Part shown: positions 25,571 to 33,563 of the stretch, piece by piece
How positions within the stretch are numbered: position 1 is the stretch's first letter
How the letters are laid out: every line of letters starts with the position of its first letter
NCBI GenBank assembly: GCA_022841245.1
Contig: JALHRW010000018.1
Location: 1-42,389, forward strand
DNA: 42,389 bases
DNA from: Planctomycetota bacterium
Lineage (GTDB): Bacteria; Planctomycetota; UBA11346
Direction: 5' to 3'
Made by a program: the position numbers and the translations under genes
Notes under the pieces: generated by a model
Seen by the model: only the letters and a program-made list of their open reading frames with translations
Databases searched by the model: none
Told to the model about the DNA's origin: nothing

Positions 25571-26869
25571 TTACTTCTGCGAGGCGGTGAGGGCTTGGTC
25601 GAGGTCGGCGATGATGTCGGCGACGTTCTCGAGACCGACCGAGATGCGGATGAAGTCGGGGGTGACACCGGCGGCGGTCTGCTGCTCGGCGGTGAGCTGC
25701 TGGTGCGTGGTGCTGGCGGGATGGATGACCAGGGTCTTGGCGTCGAGCACGTTGGCGAGGTGCGAGGCGAGCTTGACCGAGCTGATGAACTTGGCGCCGG
25801 CGGCGGCTCCGCCCTTGACACCGAAGCCGAAGATGGCGCCAGGGCCGAGCGGCAGGTAGCGCTTGGCGCGGGCGTGGTCCTTGTGGCTGGGCAGGCCGGC
25901 GTAGTTGACCCACGAAACCAGCGGGTGCTTCGCCAGCCACTCGGCGACCTTCTGGGCGTTGGTGACGTGGCGCTCGGCGCGCAGCGGCAGCGTCTCGACG
26001 CCGAGCAGGATCTGCTGGGCGTTGAACGGACTGAGGCAGGCGCCGATGTCGCGCAGCAGGCCGGTGCGGATCTTCAGCACGAAGGCCATGCCGGGGGCGA
26101 CCGCCTTGTCATGGCCGCCGAAGGCGTCCCAGAAGTTGACTCCGTGGTAGCTCTCGTCAGGGCCGGCGATCTCGGGGAACTTGCCGTTGTTCCACGGGAA
26201 GTCGCCCTTCTCGACCACCGCGCCGCCGATCGAAGTGCCATGGCCGCCGATCATCTTGGTCAGCGAGTAGACCGCGATGTCGGCACCGTGCGCCAGCGGG
26301 TTGAACAGCGGCGGCGGGCTGACGGTGTTGTCGACCACCAGCGGCAGGCCGGCGTCGTGCGCGACCTTGGCCAGGGCGGCGAAGTCATCGACGTTGCCGC
26401 GCGGGTTGCCGATCGATTCGCAGTAGACCAGGCGGGTCTTGCCGTCGATCGCCGCCTTCACCGCCGCCAGGTCCGCCGTGTCGACCAGGCGCGCCTCGAT
26501 GCCGAAGCGCTTGAGCGTCTGGCGGAACAGGGTGACGGTGCCGCCGTAGAGATTGGCGCTGGCGACGAAGTTCTGGCCGGCCGAGCAGATGTTGGCGATG
26601 GCGTAGAAGATCGCCGACATGCCGGAGGCGGTAGCGACCGCACCCTTGGCGCCGTGCAGGGCGGCGAGGCGCTCCTCGAGCACGCCGGTGGTCGGGTTCA
26701 TCAGCCGGGTGTAGATGTTGCCGAAGGCGCGCAGGGCGAAGAGGTCGGCGGCGTGCTGCGCATCCTTGAACACGTAGCTGGTGGTCTGATAGATCGGCAC
26801 CGCGCGCGAGCCGGTGGTCGGGTCGGGCTGCTGGCCAGCGTGGAGGGCAAGGGTCTCGATGGAGGGCAT
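25571..26869 (-). CDS. metY: O-acetylhomoserine sulfhydrylase
   Basis: PLP enzyme converting O-acetylhomoserine and sulfide directly to homocysteine, 432 residues, longer than MetB as expected for MetY. ETLALHAGQQPDPTTGSRAV, NPTTGVLEERLAALHGA, ATASGMSAIFYAI, YSLTKMIGGHGTSIGG (PLP lysine K205) and FVLKIRTGLLRDIGACLSPF are characteristic. ATG 26869 is preferred over ATG 26878 because AAGGAT lies eight bases upstream. That ribosome site overlaps the cysA stop codon, so the gene is probably translated from the same mRNA. With the MetB-type enzyme, two routes to homocysteine may exist. Confidence 0.94.
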   Translation of the reverse strand: MPSIETLALHAGQQPDPTTGSRAVPIYQTTSYVFKDAQHAADLFALRAFGNIYTRLMNPTTGVLEERLAALHGAKGAVATASGMSAIFYAIANICSAGQNFVASANLYGGTVTLFRQTLKRFGIEARLVDTADLAAVKAAIDGKTRLVYCESIGNPRGNVDDFAALAKVAHDAGLPLVVDNTVSPPPLFNPLAHGADIAVYSLTKMIGGHGTSIGGAVVEKGDFPWNNGKFPEIAGPDESYHGVNFWDAFGGHDKAVAPGMAFVLKIRTGLLRDIGACLSPFNAQQILLGVETLPLRAERHVTNAQKVAEWLAKHPLVSWVNYAGLPSHKDHARAKRYLPLGPGAIFGFGVKGGAAAGAKFISSVKLASHLANVLDAKTLVIHPASTTHQQLTAEQQTAAGVTPDFIRISVGLENVADIIADLDQALTASQK

Positions 26870-26880
26870 GGGCAGCATCC

Positions 26881-27933
26881 TTAAATGGTATAGTCGTCGG
26901 AGGAAGCGCCGGGGACCGAAGCCGCGGCATAGGTCTTGAACTCGCTGAAGCCGAGGAAGATCTGCTGGCCGGCCTGCAGACCGAGTTCGCGCTGGCGCGC
27001 GTGGGTCACCAGCGCCTCGACCCGGCCGCCGCCCTCGCGTTCGAGGTCGTAGCGCACCAGGGCGCCGGCGATGCCGACCTGCTTCACCGTGGCGGCGATC
27101 GGGTGCACCTCGTCGCGCACGCGCGAGACCGCGACATCGTGCGGCCGCACGAAGGTGACGTCCGCGTCGCCGACCGCGGCCAGGCCGTCGTGGATGCGGC
27201 CGTGGAACACGTTGACCGTGCCGAGGAAGTGGTGGACGAAGGGCGTCGCCGGGTTGGCATAGACCTCGTCGGGCGGGCCGGCCTGCTCAATGCGGCCCTG
27301 GTTCACCACCACCACGCGGTCGGCGACCTCGAGGGCCTCCTCCTGGTCGTGGGTGACGAACACCGTGGTCACGCCGGTCTGGTCGTGCAGCTGGCGCAGC
27401 CAGCGGCGCAACTCGGCCCGCACCTTGGCGTCCAGCGCGCCGAACGGTTCGTCGAGCAGCAGCACCTTGGGTTCCACCGCCAAGGCGCGGGCCAGGGCGA
27501 TGCGTTGGCGCTGGCCACCCGACAACTGGTGCGGCAGGCGGTCGGCGGTCCAGTCGAGCTGCACCATCTTGAGCAGGTGCGCGACCTTCTTGCGGATCTC
27601 CTCGACCGGGGGCCGGCTCGCTTTGGGCCGCACGGTCAGGCCGAAAGCGACGTTCTCGGCCACGGTCATGTGGCGAAACAGGGCATAGTGCTGGAAGACG
27701 AAGCCGACGCCGCGGTCCTTGGCGCCGACGCCGGTCTGATCGCGACCGGTGAACAGCACGCGTCCGTCGTCGGGCGACTCCAGTCCGGCGATGATGCGCA
27801 GCAGCGTGGTCTTGCCCGAGCCGGATGGGCCGAGCAGGGCGACCAGCTCGCCGCTGGCGATCTCCAGCGAGAGGTTGTTCAGCGCGGTGAAGCTGCCGAA
27901 GCGCTTGGTGACATTCTCGATAGTGATGCTCAT
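26881..27933 (-). CDS. cysA: Sulfate/thiosulfate ABC transporter ATPase
   Basis: ATP-binding subunit of the sulfate importer, 350 residues. Walker [10 protein letters not shown] (35-43), [29 protein letters not shown] (137-144) and Walker [16 protein letters not shown] are followed by H-loop [20 protein letters not shown] and TVNVFHGR are typical of CysA rather than other importers. A C-terminal TOBE-like regulatory domain holds [11 protein letters not shown]. It overlaps the cysW stop by four bases (ATGA). Confidence 0.95.
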   Translation of the reverse strand: MSITIENVTKRFGSFTALNNLSLEIASGELVALLGPSGSGKTTLLRIIAGLESPDDGRVLFTGRDQTGVGAKDRGVGFVFQHYALFRHMTVAENVAFGLTVRPKASRPPVEEIRKKVAHLLKMVQLDWTADRLPHQLSGGQRQRIALARALAVEPKVLLLDEPFGALDAKVRAELRRWLRQLHDQTGVTTVFVTHDQEEALEVADRVVVVNQGRIEQAGPPDEVYANPATPFVHHFLGTVNVFHGRIHDGLAAVGDADVTFVRPHDVAVSRVRDEVHPIAATVKQVGIAGALVRYDLEREGGGRVEALVTHARQRELGLQAGQQIFLGFSEFKTYAAASVPGASSDDYTI

Positions 27934-28787
27934 CCCTCGATGCCCCCTGCTTCCTTGGCCCGTTTGAGCGCCCGTTCGGCGCGCCATTCGACCAGCGCCT
28001 TCAGTGCCAGCGTCACCAGGGCGGTGAGGCAGAGGACCGAGGCGCAGGCGAAGGCGGCGTTGTACTGGTAGTCGTTGTAGAGGATCTCGACGTGCAGCGG
28101 CATGGTGTTGGTCTCGCCGCGGATGTGGCCGGAGACGACGCTGACCGCGCCGAACTCGCCGATGGCGCGCGCGCTGCACAGGATCAGGCCGTAGAGCAGG
28201 CCCCACTTCACGTTCGGCAGGGTGATGCGCCAGAGGATGTGCCAGCCGCGCGCGCCGAGTACGCGGGCGGCCTCCTCCTCCTCGCTGCCCACCGCCTCCA
28301 TCACCGGCAGCAGTTCGCGGACGACGAAGGGGAAGGTGATGAACAGGGTGGCGAGGACGATGCCCGGCATGGCGAAGATGACTTTATAATCATGCGCCTG
28401 CAGCCAGGTGCCGAACCAGCCGCTGGAACCGAACAGCAGGATGAAGATCAGGCCGACCACCACCGGCGAGACCGAGAATGGCAGTTCGATCGCGGTGATC
28501 AGCAGGCTGCGTCCCGGGAAGCGGAAGCGGGCGATGGCCCAGGCCGCCGCCACGCCGGCGACACCGTTGACCAGCACGCTGATGGCGGCCGCGATCAGGG
28601 TCAGCTTGATCGCGTGCAACGCGTCGGGATCGGTGACGGCGGCCCAGTAGACCCGCCAGCCGGCGCCGAGGCCCTCCCAGAACACCGCGACCAGCGGCAC
28701 CAGCAGGACCAGGCCCATCAGCGCCAGCGCGGCGCTGATCAGCAGGACGCGGACCCACAACGGCTCGGACGTGGTGCGCAGGCTCAT
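27930..28787 (-). CDS. cysW: Sulfate ABC transporter permease CysW
   Basis: Second membrane subunit of the sulfate importer, 285 residues, six membrane helices. [38 protein letters not shown] and the coupling helix [19 protein letters not shown] (the EAA motif) are conserved. [20 protein letters not shown] and [15 protein letters not shown] are CysW signatures. Basic residues end the protein ([11 protein letters not shown]). The start overlaps the cysT stop as ATGA. Confidence 0.95.
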   Translation of the reverse strand: MSLRTTSEPLWVRVLLISAALALMGLVLLVPLVAVFWEGLGAGWRVYWAAVTDPDALHAIKLTLIAAAISVLVNGVAGVAAAWAIARFRFPGRSLLITAIELPFSVSPVVVGLIFILLFGSSGWFGTWLQAHDYKVIFAMPGIVLATLFITFPFVVRELLPVMEAVGSEEEEAARVLGARGWHILWRITLPNVKWGLLYGLILCSARAIGEFGAVSVVSGHIRGETNTMPLHVEILYNDYQYNAAFACASVLCLTALVTLALKALVEWRAERALKRAKEAGGIEG

Positions 28788-29596
28788 GCCACCGCCCTCC
28801 GCTGGGCCCAGCGCTGCAGCAGGTTGATGCCCAGCAGCATGACGAAGCTGAAGCCGAGCATGAGCACGGCGATGGCGGTGGCCGCCGACACCGCGTACTG
28901 GTCGAGCTTGCCGATGATGACCAGCGGCAGGATCTCGGTCTTCATCGGCAGGTTGCCGCTGATGAACACCACCGAGCCGAATTCGCCGACGCCGCGGGCG
29001 AAGGCCAGGGCGAAGCCGGTGGCGAGGGCGGGGATCAGCTCGGGCAGGATGATGCGGCGGAAGGTCTGCCAGCGCCCGGCGCCGAGGCTGGCCGAGGCCT
29101 CCTCGACCTCGTGCGGCAGCGATTCCAGCACCGGCTGCACCGTGCGCACGACGAACGGCAGGGTGACGAAGACCAGGGCCACGACGATGCCCAGCGGGGC
29201 GAATGCCACCTTGATGCCGAGCGCGGCGAGCGGCTCGCCGAGCCAGCCGGTCGGGGCATAGATCGTGGTCAGGGCGATGCCGGCGACGGCGGTGGGCAGG
29301 GCGAAGGGCAGATCGACCAGGGCGTCGGCCAGCTTGCGTCCCGGGAAGCGGTAGCGCACCAGGACCCACGCGATGAGCAGGCCGAGGAACAGGTTGGCCA
29401 CCGCCGCGATCCCGGCGGTGAGGAAGGACAGCTGCAACGCGGCGATGACGCGCGGCTCGGTCCACACCTGCCACAACGCTCCCCAGCCCATGCCGAGGGC
29501 CTTGGCCGCCAGCGCCGCGAGCGGCAGCAGGACGAGCAGGCCCAGCCAGAGCAGGGTGACGCCGAGGGAGAGTCCGAAACCAGGAAGGACGCGCAT
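28784..29596 (-). CDS. cysT: Sulfate ABC transporter permease CysT (CysU)
   Basis: First membrane subunit of the sulfate importer, 270 residues, starting with [20 protein letters not shown] as in other CysT proteins. [20 protein letters not shown], the EAA-type coupling helix [19 protein letters not shown] and [19 protein letters not shown] are seen. [17 protein letters not shown] is also typical. It lies 21 bases after the upstream binding-protein gene and is coupled to cysW. Confidence 0.95.
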   Translation of the reverse strand: MRVLPGFGLSLGVTLLWLGLLVLLPLAALAAKALGMGWGALWQVWTEPRVIAALQLSFLTAGIAAVANLFLGLLIAWVLVRYRFPGRKLADALVDLPFALPTAVAGIALTTIYAPTGWLGEPLAALGIKVAFAPLGIVVALVFVTLPFVVRTVQPVLESLPHEVEEASASLGAGRWQTFRRIILPELIPALATGFALAFARGVGEFGSVVFISGNLPMKTEILPLVIIGKLDQYAVSAATAIAVLMLGFSFVMLLGINLLQRWAQRRAVA

Positions 29597-29617
29597 GCCG
29601 CTGTCGGTTCAGGCCGG

Positions 29618-30592
29618 TTACTTGGACTGGTAGAGCTGGTCGAACCAGCCGCCGTCGTCGAAGTGGGTCTTCTGCGCCGCAGCCCAGCCGCCGAAGGCGT
29701 CCTCGACCGTGACGAGTTCGAGCTTGGCGAAGGTGGCGGCGTGCTTGGCCAGCACGGCCTCGTCAGTCGGACGGATGAAGTTCTTGGCGAACACCTCCTG
29801 CGCCGGGCCGGTGTAGAGGAACTCGAGGTAGGCCTTGGCCGTGGCCGCACTGCCCTTCTTGGCAACGTAGCGGTCGACCCACGCCACCGGGTTGTCGGCG
29901 CGCACGCTGACTGACGGCACCACGCGCTGGAACTTGCCGGGAAACTCCTGCTCGATGCGGAAGACCTCGCTCTCGAAAGTGATCAGCACGTCGCCCAGGC
30001 CGCGCTGGGCGAAGGTCGTGGTGGCGGCACGGCCGCCCTTCTCCAAGGCCAGGACGTTAGCGAAGACCGCTTTGAGGAAGGCCTTGGCGCTGTCGTCGCT
30101 GGCGCCGGGCTGGCGCTTGGCCCAGGCCAGGGCGGCGAGGTAGGTGTACTTGCCGTTGGCGCCGGTCTTCGGGTTCACCACCACGATCTGCACGCCCGGC
30201 TTGGCCAGGTCGCCCCAGTCGGCGATGCCCTTGGGGTTGCCCTGCTTGACCAGCAGGAGGTGCGTGCTGTAGCTCGGGCTGCTGCGATGCGGCAGGCGGC
30301 CGGCCCAGTCGGCGGCGATCAGACCGGCCTTGGCGATCTGCTCGATGTCGGACGCCGAATTCATCGTCACGACGTCGGCGTCGAGGCCCTCGATCACGGC
30401 ACGGGCCTGCTTGGCCGAGCCGTCGTGGCTTTGCTTGATCACCACGCCCTGGCCGGCCGGGGTGGCGGCGAAGGCCGGATTGACGTCCTTGTAGACCTCG
30501 CGGGCGACGTCGTAGCTGACGTTGAGCAGGTCGGCGGCCGAGGCGAGAGAAGCGAGATAGGCGAGGGCGAGGATGGCGATGCTGCGGATCAT
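29618..30592 (-). CDS. Sulfate-type binding protein, divergent paralogue
   Basis: Periplasmic solute-binding protein of the Sbp/CysP family, 324 residues, with signal peptide MIRSIAILALAYLASLASA. LLNVSYDVAREVYKDVNPAF and VKQGNPKGIADWGDLAKPG are family blocks. At ligand-binding places it departs from its neighbour: QSHDGSAKQ instead of QSHGGSGKQ, NPKTGANGK instead of NPKTSGAAR, and phenylalanine (VLITFESE) where classical Sbp has the sulfate-contacting tryptophan. It may therefore bind a different oxyanion or have other affinity. The start could also be GTG 30601, which would overlap the upstream stop as GTGA. It is second in the transporter operon. Confidence 0.88.
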   Translation of the reverse strand: MIRSIAILALAYLASLASAADLLNVSYDVAREVYKDVNPAFAATPAGQGVVIKQSHDGSAKQARAVIEGLDADVVTMNSASDIEQIAKAGLIAADWAGRLPHRSSPSYSTHLLLVKQGNPKGIADWGDLAKPGVQIVVVNPKTGANGKYTYLAALAWAKRQPGASDDSAKAFLKAVFANVLALEKGGRAATTTFAQRGLGDVLITFESEVFRIEQEFPGKFQRVVPSVSVRADNPVAWVDRYVAKKGSAATAKAYLEFLYTGPAQEVFAKNFIRPTDEAVLAKHAATFAKLELVTVEDAFGGWAAAQKTHFDDGGWFDQLYQSK

Positions 30593-30597
30593 GATGG

Positions 30598-31566
30598 TCA
30601 CTTGCTGGTGGTGAGGCGGTCGAAGGAGGCGCCATCGGCGAAATGCGCGGCCTGGGCCTTGGCCCAGCCGCCGAAGACGGCGTCGACGGTGAACAGCTCG
30701 ACGGCGGGGAAGTCGGCCTTGTGCCGCTCGGCGACGGCGGTGAGACGCGGACGGTAGAGGTGCTTGGCCGCGATCTCCTGCGCCGGCTCGCTGGCGAGGA
30801 ACTCGAGATAGGCCTTGGCCACCGCGGCGGTGCCGCGCTTCTGCACCACCGCATCGATCCACGCCACCGGCGGCTCGGCCAGGATCGAACGCGACGGCAC
30901 CACCACCTGGGTGGCGCCCTTCGACTCGGCGACCGCGAGGTGGGCCTCGTTCTCCCAGGTCAGCAGCACGTCGCCGATCTGGCGGCGGACGAAGGTGGTG
31001 GTCGCGCCACGGGCGCCGGGATCGAAGGTGGGCACGCGCTTCAGCCAGCCGGCCATCCACGCCTCGGCTCCGGCATGGTCGGCGCGCTCGGCGGCGGCCC
31101 AGGCGGCGAGATAGGCGAGGCGGGCCGCTCCGCTGGTCTTGGGGTTGGCGATGAGCGGGGCGACGTCGGCGCGGCCGAGGTCGCTCCAGTCCTTGATCCC
31201 CTTGGGGTTGCCGGCCCGCACCAGGAAGACGATGGTCGAGGTGTACGGGCTGCTGTTGTCGGGCAGGCGCTTGGCCCAGTCGGCGGCGAGACGGCCGGAT
31301 TTGGCGATCTCGTCGACGTCGAGGCCGATGGCCAGGGTGACGACGTCGGCTTCCAGGCCCTCGATGACCGAGCGGGCCTGCTTGCCGCTGCCGCCATGCG
31401 ACTGCTTCACCTCGACGGTGCGGCCGGTGGTCTTCTGCCAGTGCGCGGCGAAGGCGGCGTTGACCGCCTTGTACAGCTCGCGCGTGGGATCGTAGGAGGC
31501 GTTGAGCAGGACGTCGTCAGCGGCGGCGAGCGCAGCGGCGAGGAGGATGAGGGCGTAGAGGCGCAT
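30598..31566 (-). CDS. sbp: Sulfate-binding protein (Sbp/CysP)
   Basis: Periplasmic sulfate-binding protein, 322 residues, with signal peptide MRLYALILLAAALAAA. It keeps the classical features LLNASYDPTRELYKAVN, VKQSHGGSGKQARSVIEG, DNSSPYTSTIVFLVRAGNPK, the NPKTSGAAR loop, the tryptophan in VLLTWENEAHL and FGGWAKAQAAHFADG. It is the first gene of the transport operon and precedes a divergent copy by six bases. The 285 bases upstream contain two heptanucleotide repeats but no riboswitch that I could recognise. Confidence 0.93.
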   Translation of the reverse strand: MRLYALILLAAALAAADDVLLNASYDPTRELYKAVNAAFAAHWQKTTGRTVEVKQSHGGSGKQARSVIEGLEADVVTLAIGLDVDEIAKSGRLAADWAKRLPDNSSPYTSTIVFLVRAGNPKGIKDWSDLGRADVAPLIANPKTSGAARLAYLAAWAAAERADHAGAEAWMAGWLKRVPTFDPGARGATTTFVRRQIGDVLLTWENEAHLAVAESKGATQVVVPSRSILAEPPVAWIDAVVQKRGTAAVAKAYLEFLASEPAQEIAAKHLYRPRLTAVAERHKADFPAVELFTVDAVFGGWAKAQAAHFADGASFDRLTTSK

Positions 31567-31686
31567 GGCGGATCAGGTATGGCGTCCGAGATGGAGGAGC
31601 GCCTCGGCGAGCGAACGGAGGACGCGGCGAAGCCAGCCGAGGATGGGTCGAGACATCGGTCGACACGCCTCCGTCCCATTGCCCCA

Positions 31687-31719
31687 GTTCGAGGTTCGGG
31701 GTTCGGGGTTCGGGGTTGG
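31687..31719. repeat. Heptanucleotide repeat (GTTCGGG)n
   Basis: Four 7-base units (GTTCGAG, then three GTTCGGG) and a partial fifth, in the gap between the regulator gene and sbp. The rest of 31567-31852 shows no gene and only a second heptanucleotide repeat. Confidence 0.85.
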
Positions 31720-31801
31720 AAGCGCCGGAGTTACGGGATCCGGATCGTTCTGCTCCTGGGAGACCCCGGGAACGGAGCGAGGACGGTCGTATGTCGCTGC
31801 G

Positions 31802-31833
31802 GAACCACGAACCACGAACCACGAACCACGAAC
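31802..31833. repeat. Heptanucleotide repeat (GAACCAC)n
   Basis: Four perfect GAACCAC units followed by a partial GAAC, 19 bases after the stop codon of the XRE-cupin gene on its strand. Unit length equals that of the CCAGCGG and GTTCGGG repeats in this window. Confidence 0.85.
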
Positions 31834-31852
31834 GCCACTGCGATTCATAGTC

Positions 31853-32440
31853 TTATCGCACAGGGTCGGCATAGGTCATCACCAGATAGAGCAGCGCCTC
31901 GCGGCGCGCATCGGGGTTCACGTAGGCATGCGGCACGTCGGCGTCGAAGCCGATGGCGTCGCGCTCGGCCAGCTCGTGGCGCTCTCCGGCGATCTCGACC
32001 GCGACGCGGCCCTTCACCACCACCAGCTGCTCGCGGGTGCCGCGGGCATGCGGTGCGGCGCGCTCGGCGCCGCCCGGAGCGATGGTCAGCTCGTAGAACT
32101 CGCTGGTGCGCGGCCCGCCATCGAAGGGGAAGAGGGCGCGCGAACTGAAGCTGCCCTCGGCGTTGGCCAGGACCTTGGCGTCCTTGCGCCGCAGCACCAC
32201 GCTCTTCGGCCCGGCTTCGACCGCGATCAGCTGCTGGAAGGGCAGGTGCAGGCCGGCCGCCACTTTCCACAGCGTGGCGATGGTCGGCACGCTCTTGCCG
32301 GTCTCGATCTGGTTGAGCATCGCCCGCGACACGCCGCTGGCTTCGGACAGCTGGTCGAGCGTCAGGTCGCGCTCAGCGCGCAGGCGCTTGAGGTTGCCCG
32401 CGACCGCCGCGCTGATGTCGATGTCCGCCGTCTCGCTCAT
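31853..32440 (-). CDS. XRE-cupin transcriptional regulator (SutR-like)
   Basis: Transcription factor of 195 residues with an N-terminal XRE helix-turn-helix (residues about 14-70; LTLDQLSEASGVSRAMLNQI, ETGKSVPTIATLWKVA). A C-terminal cupin domain follows (about 105-190; YELTIAPGGAERAAPHARG, EQLVVVKGRVAVEI and FDADVPHAYVNP). This is the arrangement of E. coli SutR, a regulator of sulfur-utilisation genes, as well as PuuR and others. Its position directly upstream of the sulfate uptake and cysteine/methionine genes, on the same strand, supports a sulfur role by inference. ATG 32440 is preferred to 32476, which would lie within the palindromic control region. Its own upstream region has two palindromes that may be operators. 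Confidence 0.85.
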   Translation of the reverse strand: MSETADIDISAAVAGNLKRLRAERDLTLDQLSEASGVSRAMLNQIETGKSVPTIATLWKVAAGLHLPFQQLIAVEAGPKSVVLRRKDAKVLANAEGSFSSRALFPFDGGPRTSEFYELTIAPGGAERAAPHARGTREQLVVVKGRVAVEIAGERHELAERDAIGFDADVPHAYVNPDARREALLYLVMTYADPVR

Positions 32441-32457
32441 GGGCGGAGGTGTTAACG

Positions 32458-32489
32458 GACAGTCTGTCTGTCGCAACAGAATTTCTGTT
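32458..32489. promoter_or_regulatory. Palindromic operator candidates before the XRE-cupin gene
   Basis: Two perfect inverted repeats lie 18-49 bases before the start: GACAG-T-CTGTC (32458-32468) and AACAGAA-T-TTCTGTT (32475-32489). Both share the core ACAG/CTGT. Size and position fit a dimeric XRE repressor controlling its own gene. Confidence 0.6.
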
Positions 32490-32506
32490 CAAGCAGACAC
32501 CCCGTC

Positions 32507-33562
32507 TTACGGTACGCCCGACACCTTCCCCAGCCATTGGACATTCCGCGAGACGTTCTCGTGGATGACGACGTCGGGCCTCTCGGCATCGACCACCGGC
32601 TGCAGATAGTGGCACCAGACGTAGCGCACGCGGCGGAAGTGCTGCGACAGGTAGGGCAGCAGGGCGGGCATGAAGGAGTCGTGGAAGACCACCGCGGTCG
32701 GCAGGGTCGGATCGTCGACGATGGTGACCGCCTCGCGCGCGCCCGACGGGCCCACAGCCCAGGCCGCCTGCGCCGCCGGCAGGTGGAACAGGCCCGGCTT
32801 GGCGACCAGCCCACCATCCAGCCAGTGCGCCGGCAGCGGCGCGACCGCCTGCCATAGCTCGACCCGCTCATGCGTCGGGCCGGCCATGCGCAGAGCCCAC
32901 AGGTCGCCCGGCCAGTCGTACGGCTTGGCGGTGAAGGCGGTGCGTGGCAGCGGCGCTGAAAGGCCCAGCCGGCGATGGATGGCGAGATAGCCCTGGTAGG
33001 CCCCCTCGTCGAGCCAGTGCGAATCGGAACGCGGATAGCCGCCGGCGACAGCGCCGATGAGATTGAGCATCGCGCCACGACCGACTGCCAGTTCAAGACG
33101 GTCGAGCCGCAGGCCATGCGGACCGATGGTGGGCGGGAACGGCAGGTGCTTCTGCTCGACCAGGTGCTTGTCCGGCGGCACCACCACGAGGTAGCCGGGA
33201 AGCCGGGCGACGCGCGCACGGATCGCTTCGGCCCACGCCGGCTCATCGGCCGATGGCGCAACGCGCCCCTCCATCTCGTCGAGGCTGTGCCCGTCCTGCG
33301 CATGCTCGGAGGCGTAGAACCACCAGCCGTCGCGGCCGCGCACCACGGTCGGCGGAGTCGAACCGGTGAGGTGCCAGCGTACGCCGTTCCACAGGCGTGC
33401 GGCAGTGCTGCGGCCAGGCATCGCCGCCTGCAGCGCGGCCTCGTCGGGGAAGGCGGACGGCAGTGTGCGCCAGCCAGGGAGCCACAGGCCGGCGACGACC
33501 AGGCCGAAGGCCACGACAGTGGCGAGGGCGGCGGCGCGGCTGATGCGGGGTTCGGCGTCCAT
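32507..33562 (-). CDS. AlgJ/AlgX-like SGNH acetyltransferase-type protein
   Basis: Membrane-anchored periplasmic protein, 351 residues, of the AlgJ/AlgX/DHHW group that transfers acetyl groups to exopolysaccharides. One N-terminal helix (residues about 10-30) precedes the domain. RGRDGWWFYASEHAQDG is the family entry motif. GGYPRSDSHWLDEGAYQGY carries the D180/H182 pair (DxHW) and VVFHDSFMPALL holds the nucleophile-type serine S296. The start is one base after the MBOAT stop, so the pair is translated together. The polysaccharide target is unknown, as no polymerase or glycosyltransferase gene is near. Confidence 0.83.
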   Translation of the reverse strand: MDAEPRISRAAALATVVAFGLVVAGLWLPGWRTLPSAFPDEAALQAAMPGRSTAARLWNGVRWHLTGSTPPTVVRGRDGWWFYASEHAQDGHSLDEMEGRVAPSADEPAWAEAIRARVARLPGYLVVVPPDKHLVEQKHLPFPPTIGPHGLRLDRLELAVGRGAMLNLIGAVAGGYPRSDSHWLDEGAYQGYLAIHRRLGLSAPLPRTAFTAKPYDWPGDLWALRMAGPTHERVELWQAVAPLPAHWLDGGLVAKPGLFHLPAAQAAWAVGPSGAREAVTIVDDPTLPTAVVFHDSFMPALLPYLSQHFRRVRYVWCHYLQPVVDAERPDVVIHENVSRNVQWLGKVSGVP

Positions 33563-33563
33563 G

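Noticed and set aside
24884-26884. 666-codon plus-strand open frame
   Set aside because: It lies opposite cysK and metY, which are well-conserved genes, and its translation has no domain.
31687-31719. TTCGA-containing stretch as a tRNA T-arm
   Set aside because: No acceptor, D or anticodon stems can be drawn; the sequence is a simple seven-base repeat.
31567-31852. SAM-type riboswitch or T-box ahead of the sulfate operon
   Set aside because: I looked for SAM-I core motifs on the minus strand and found none; only heptanucleotide repeats are visible.
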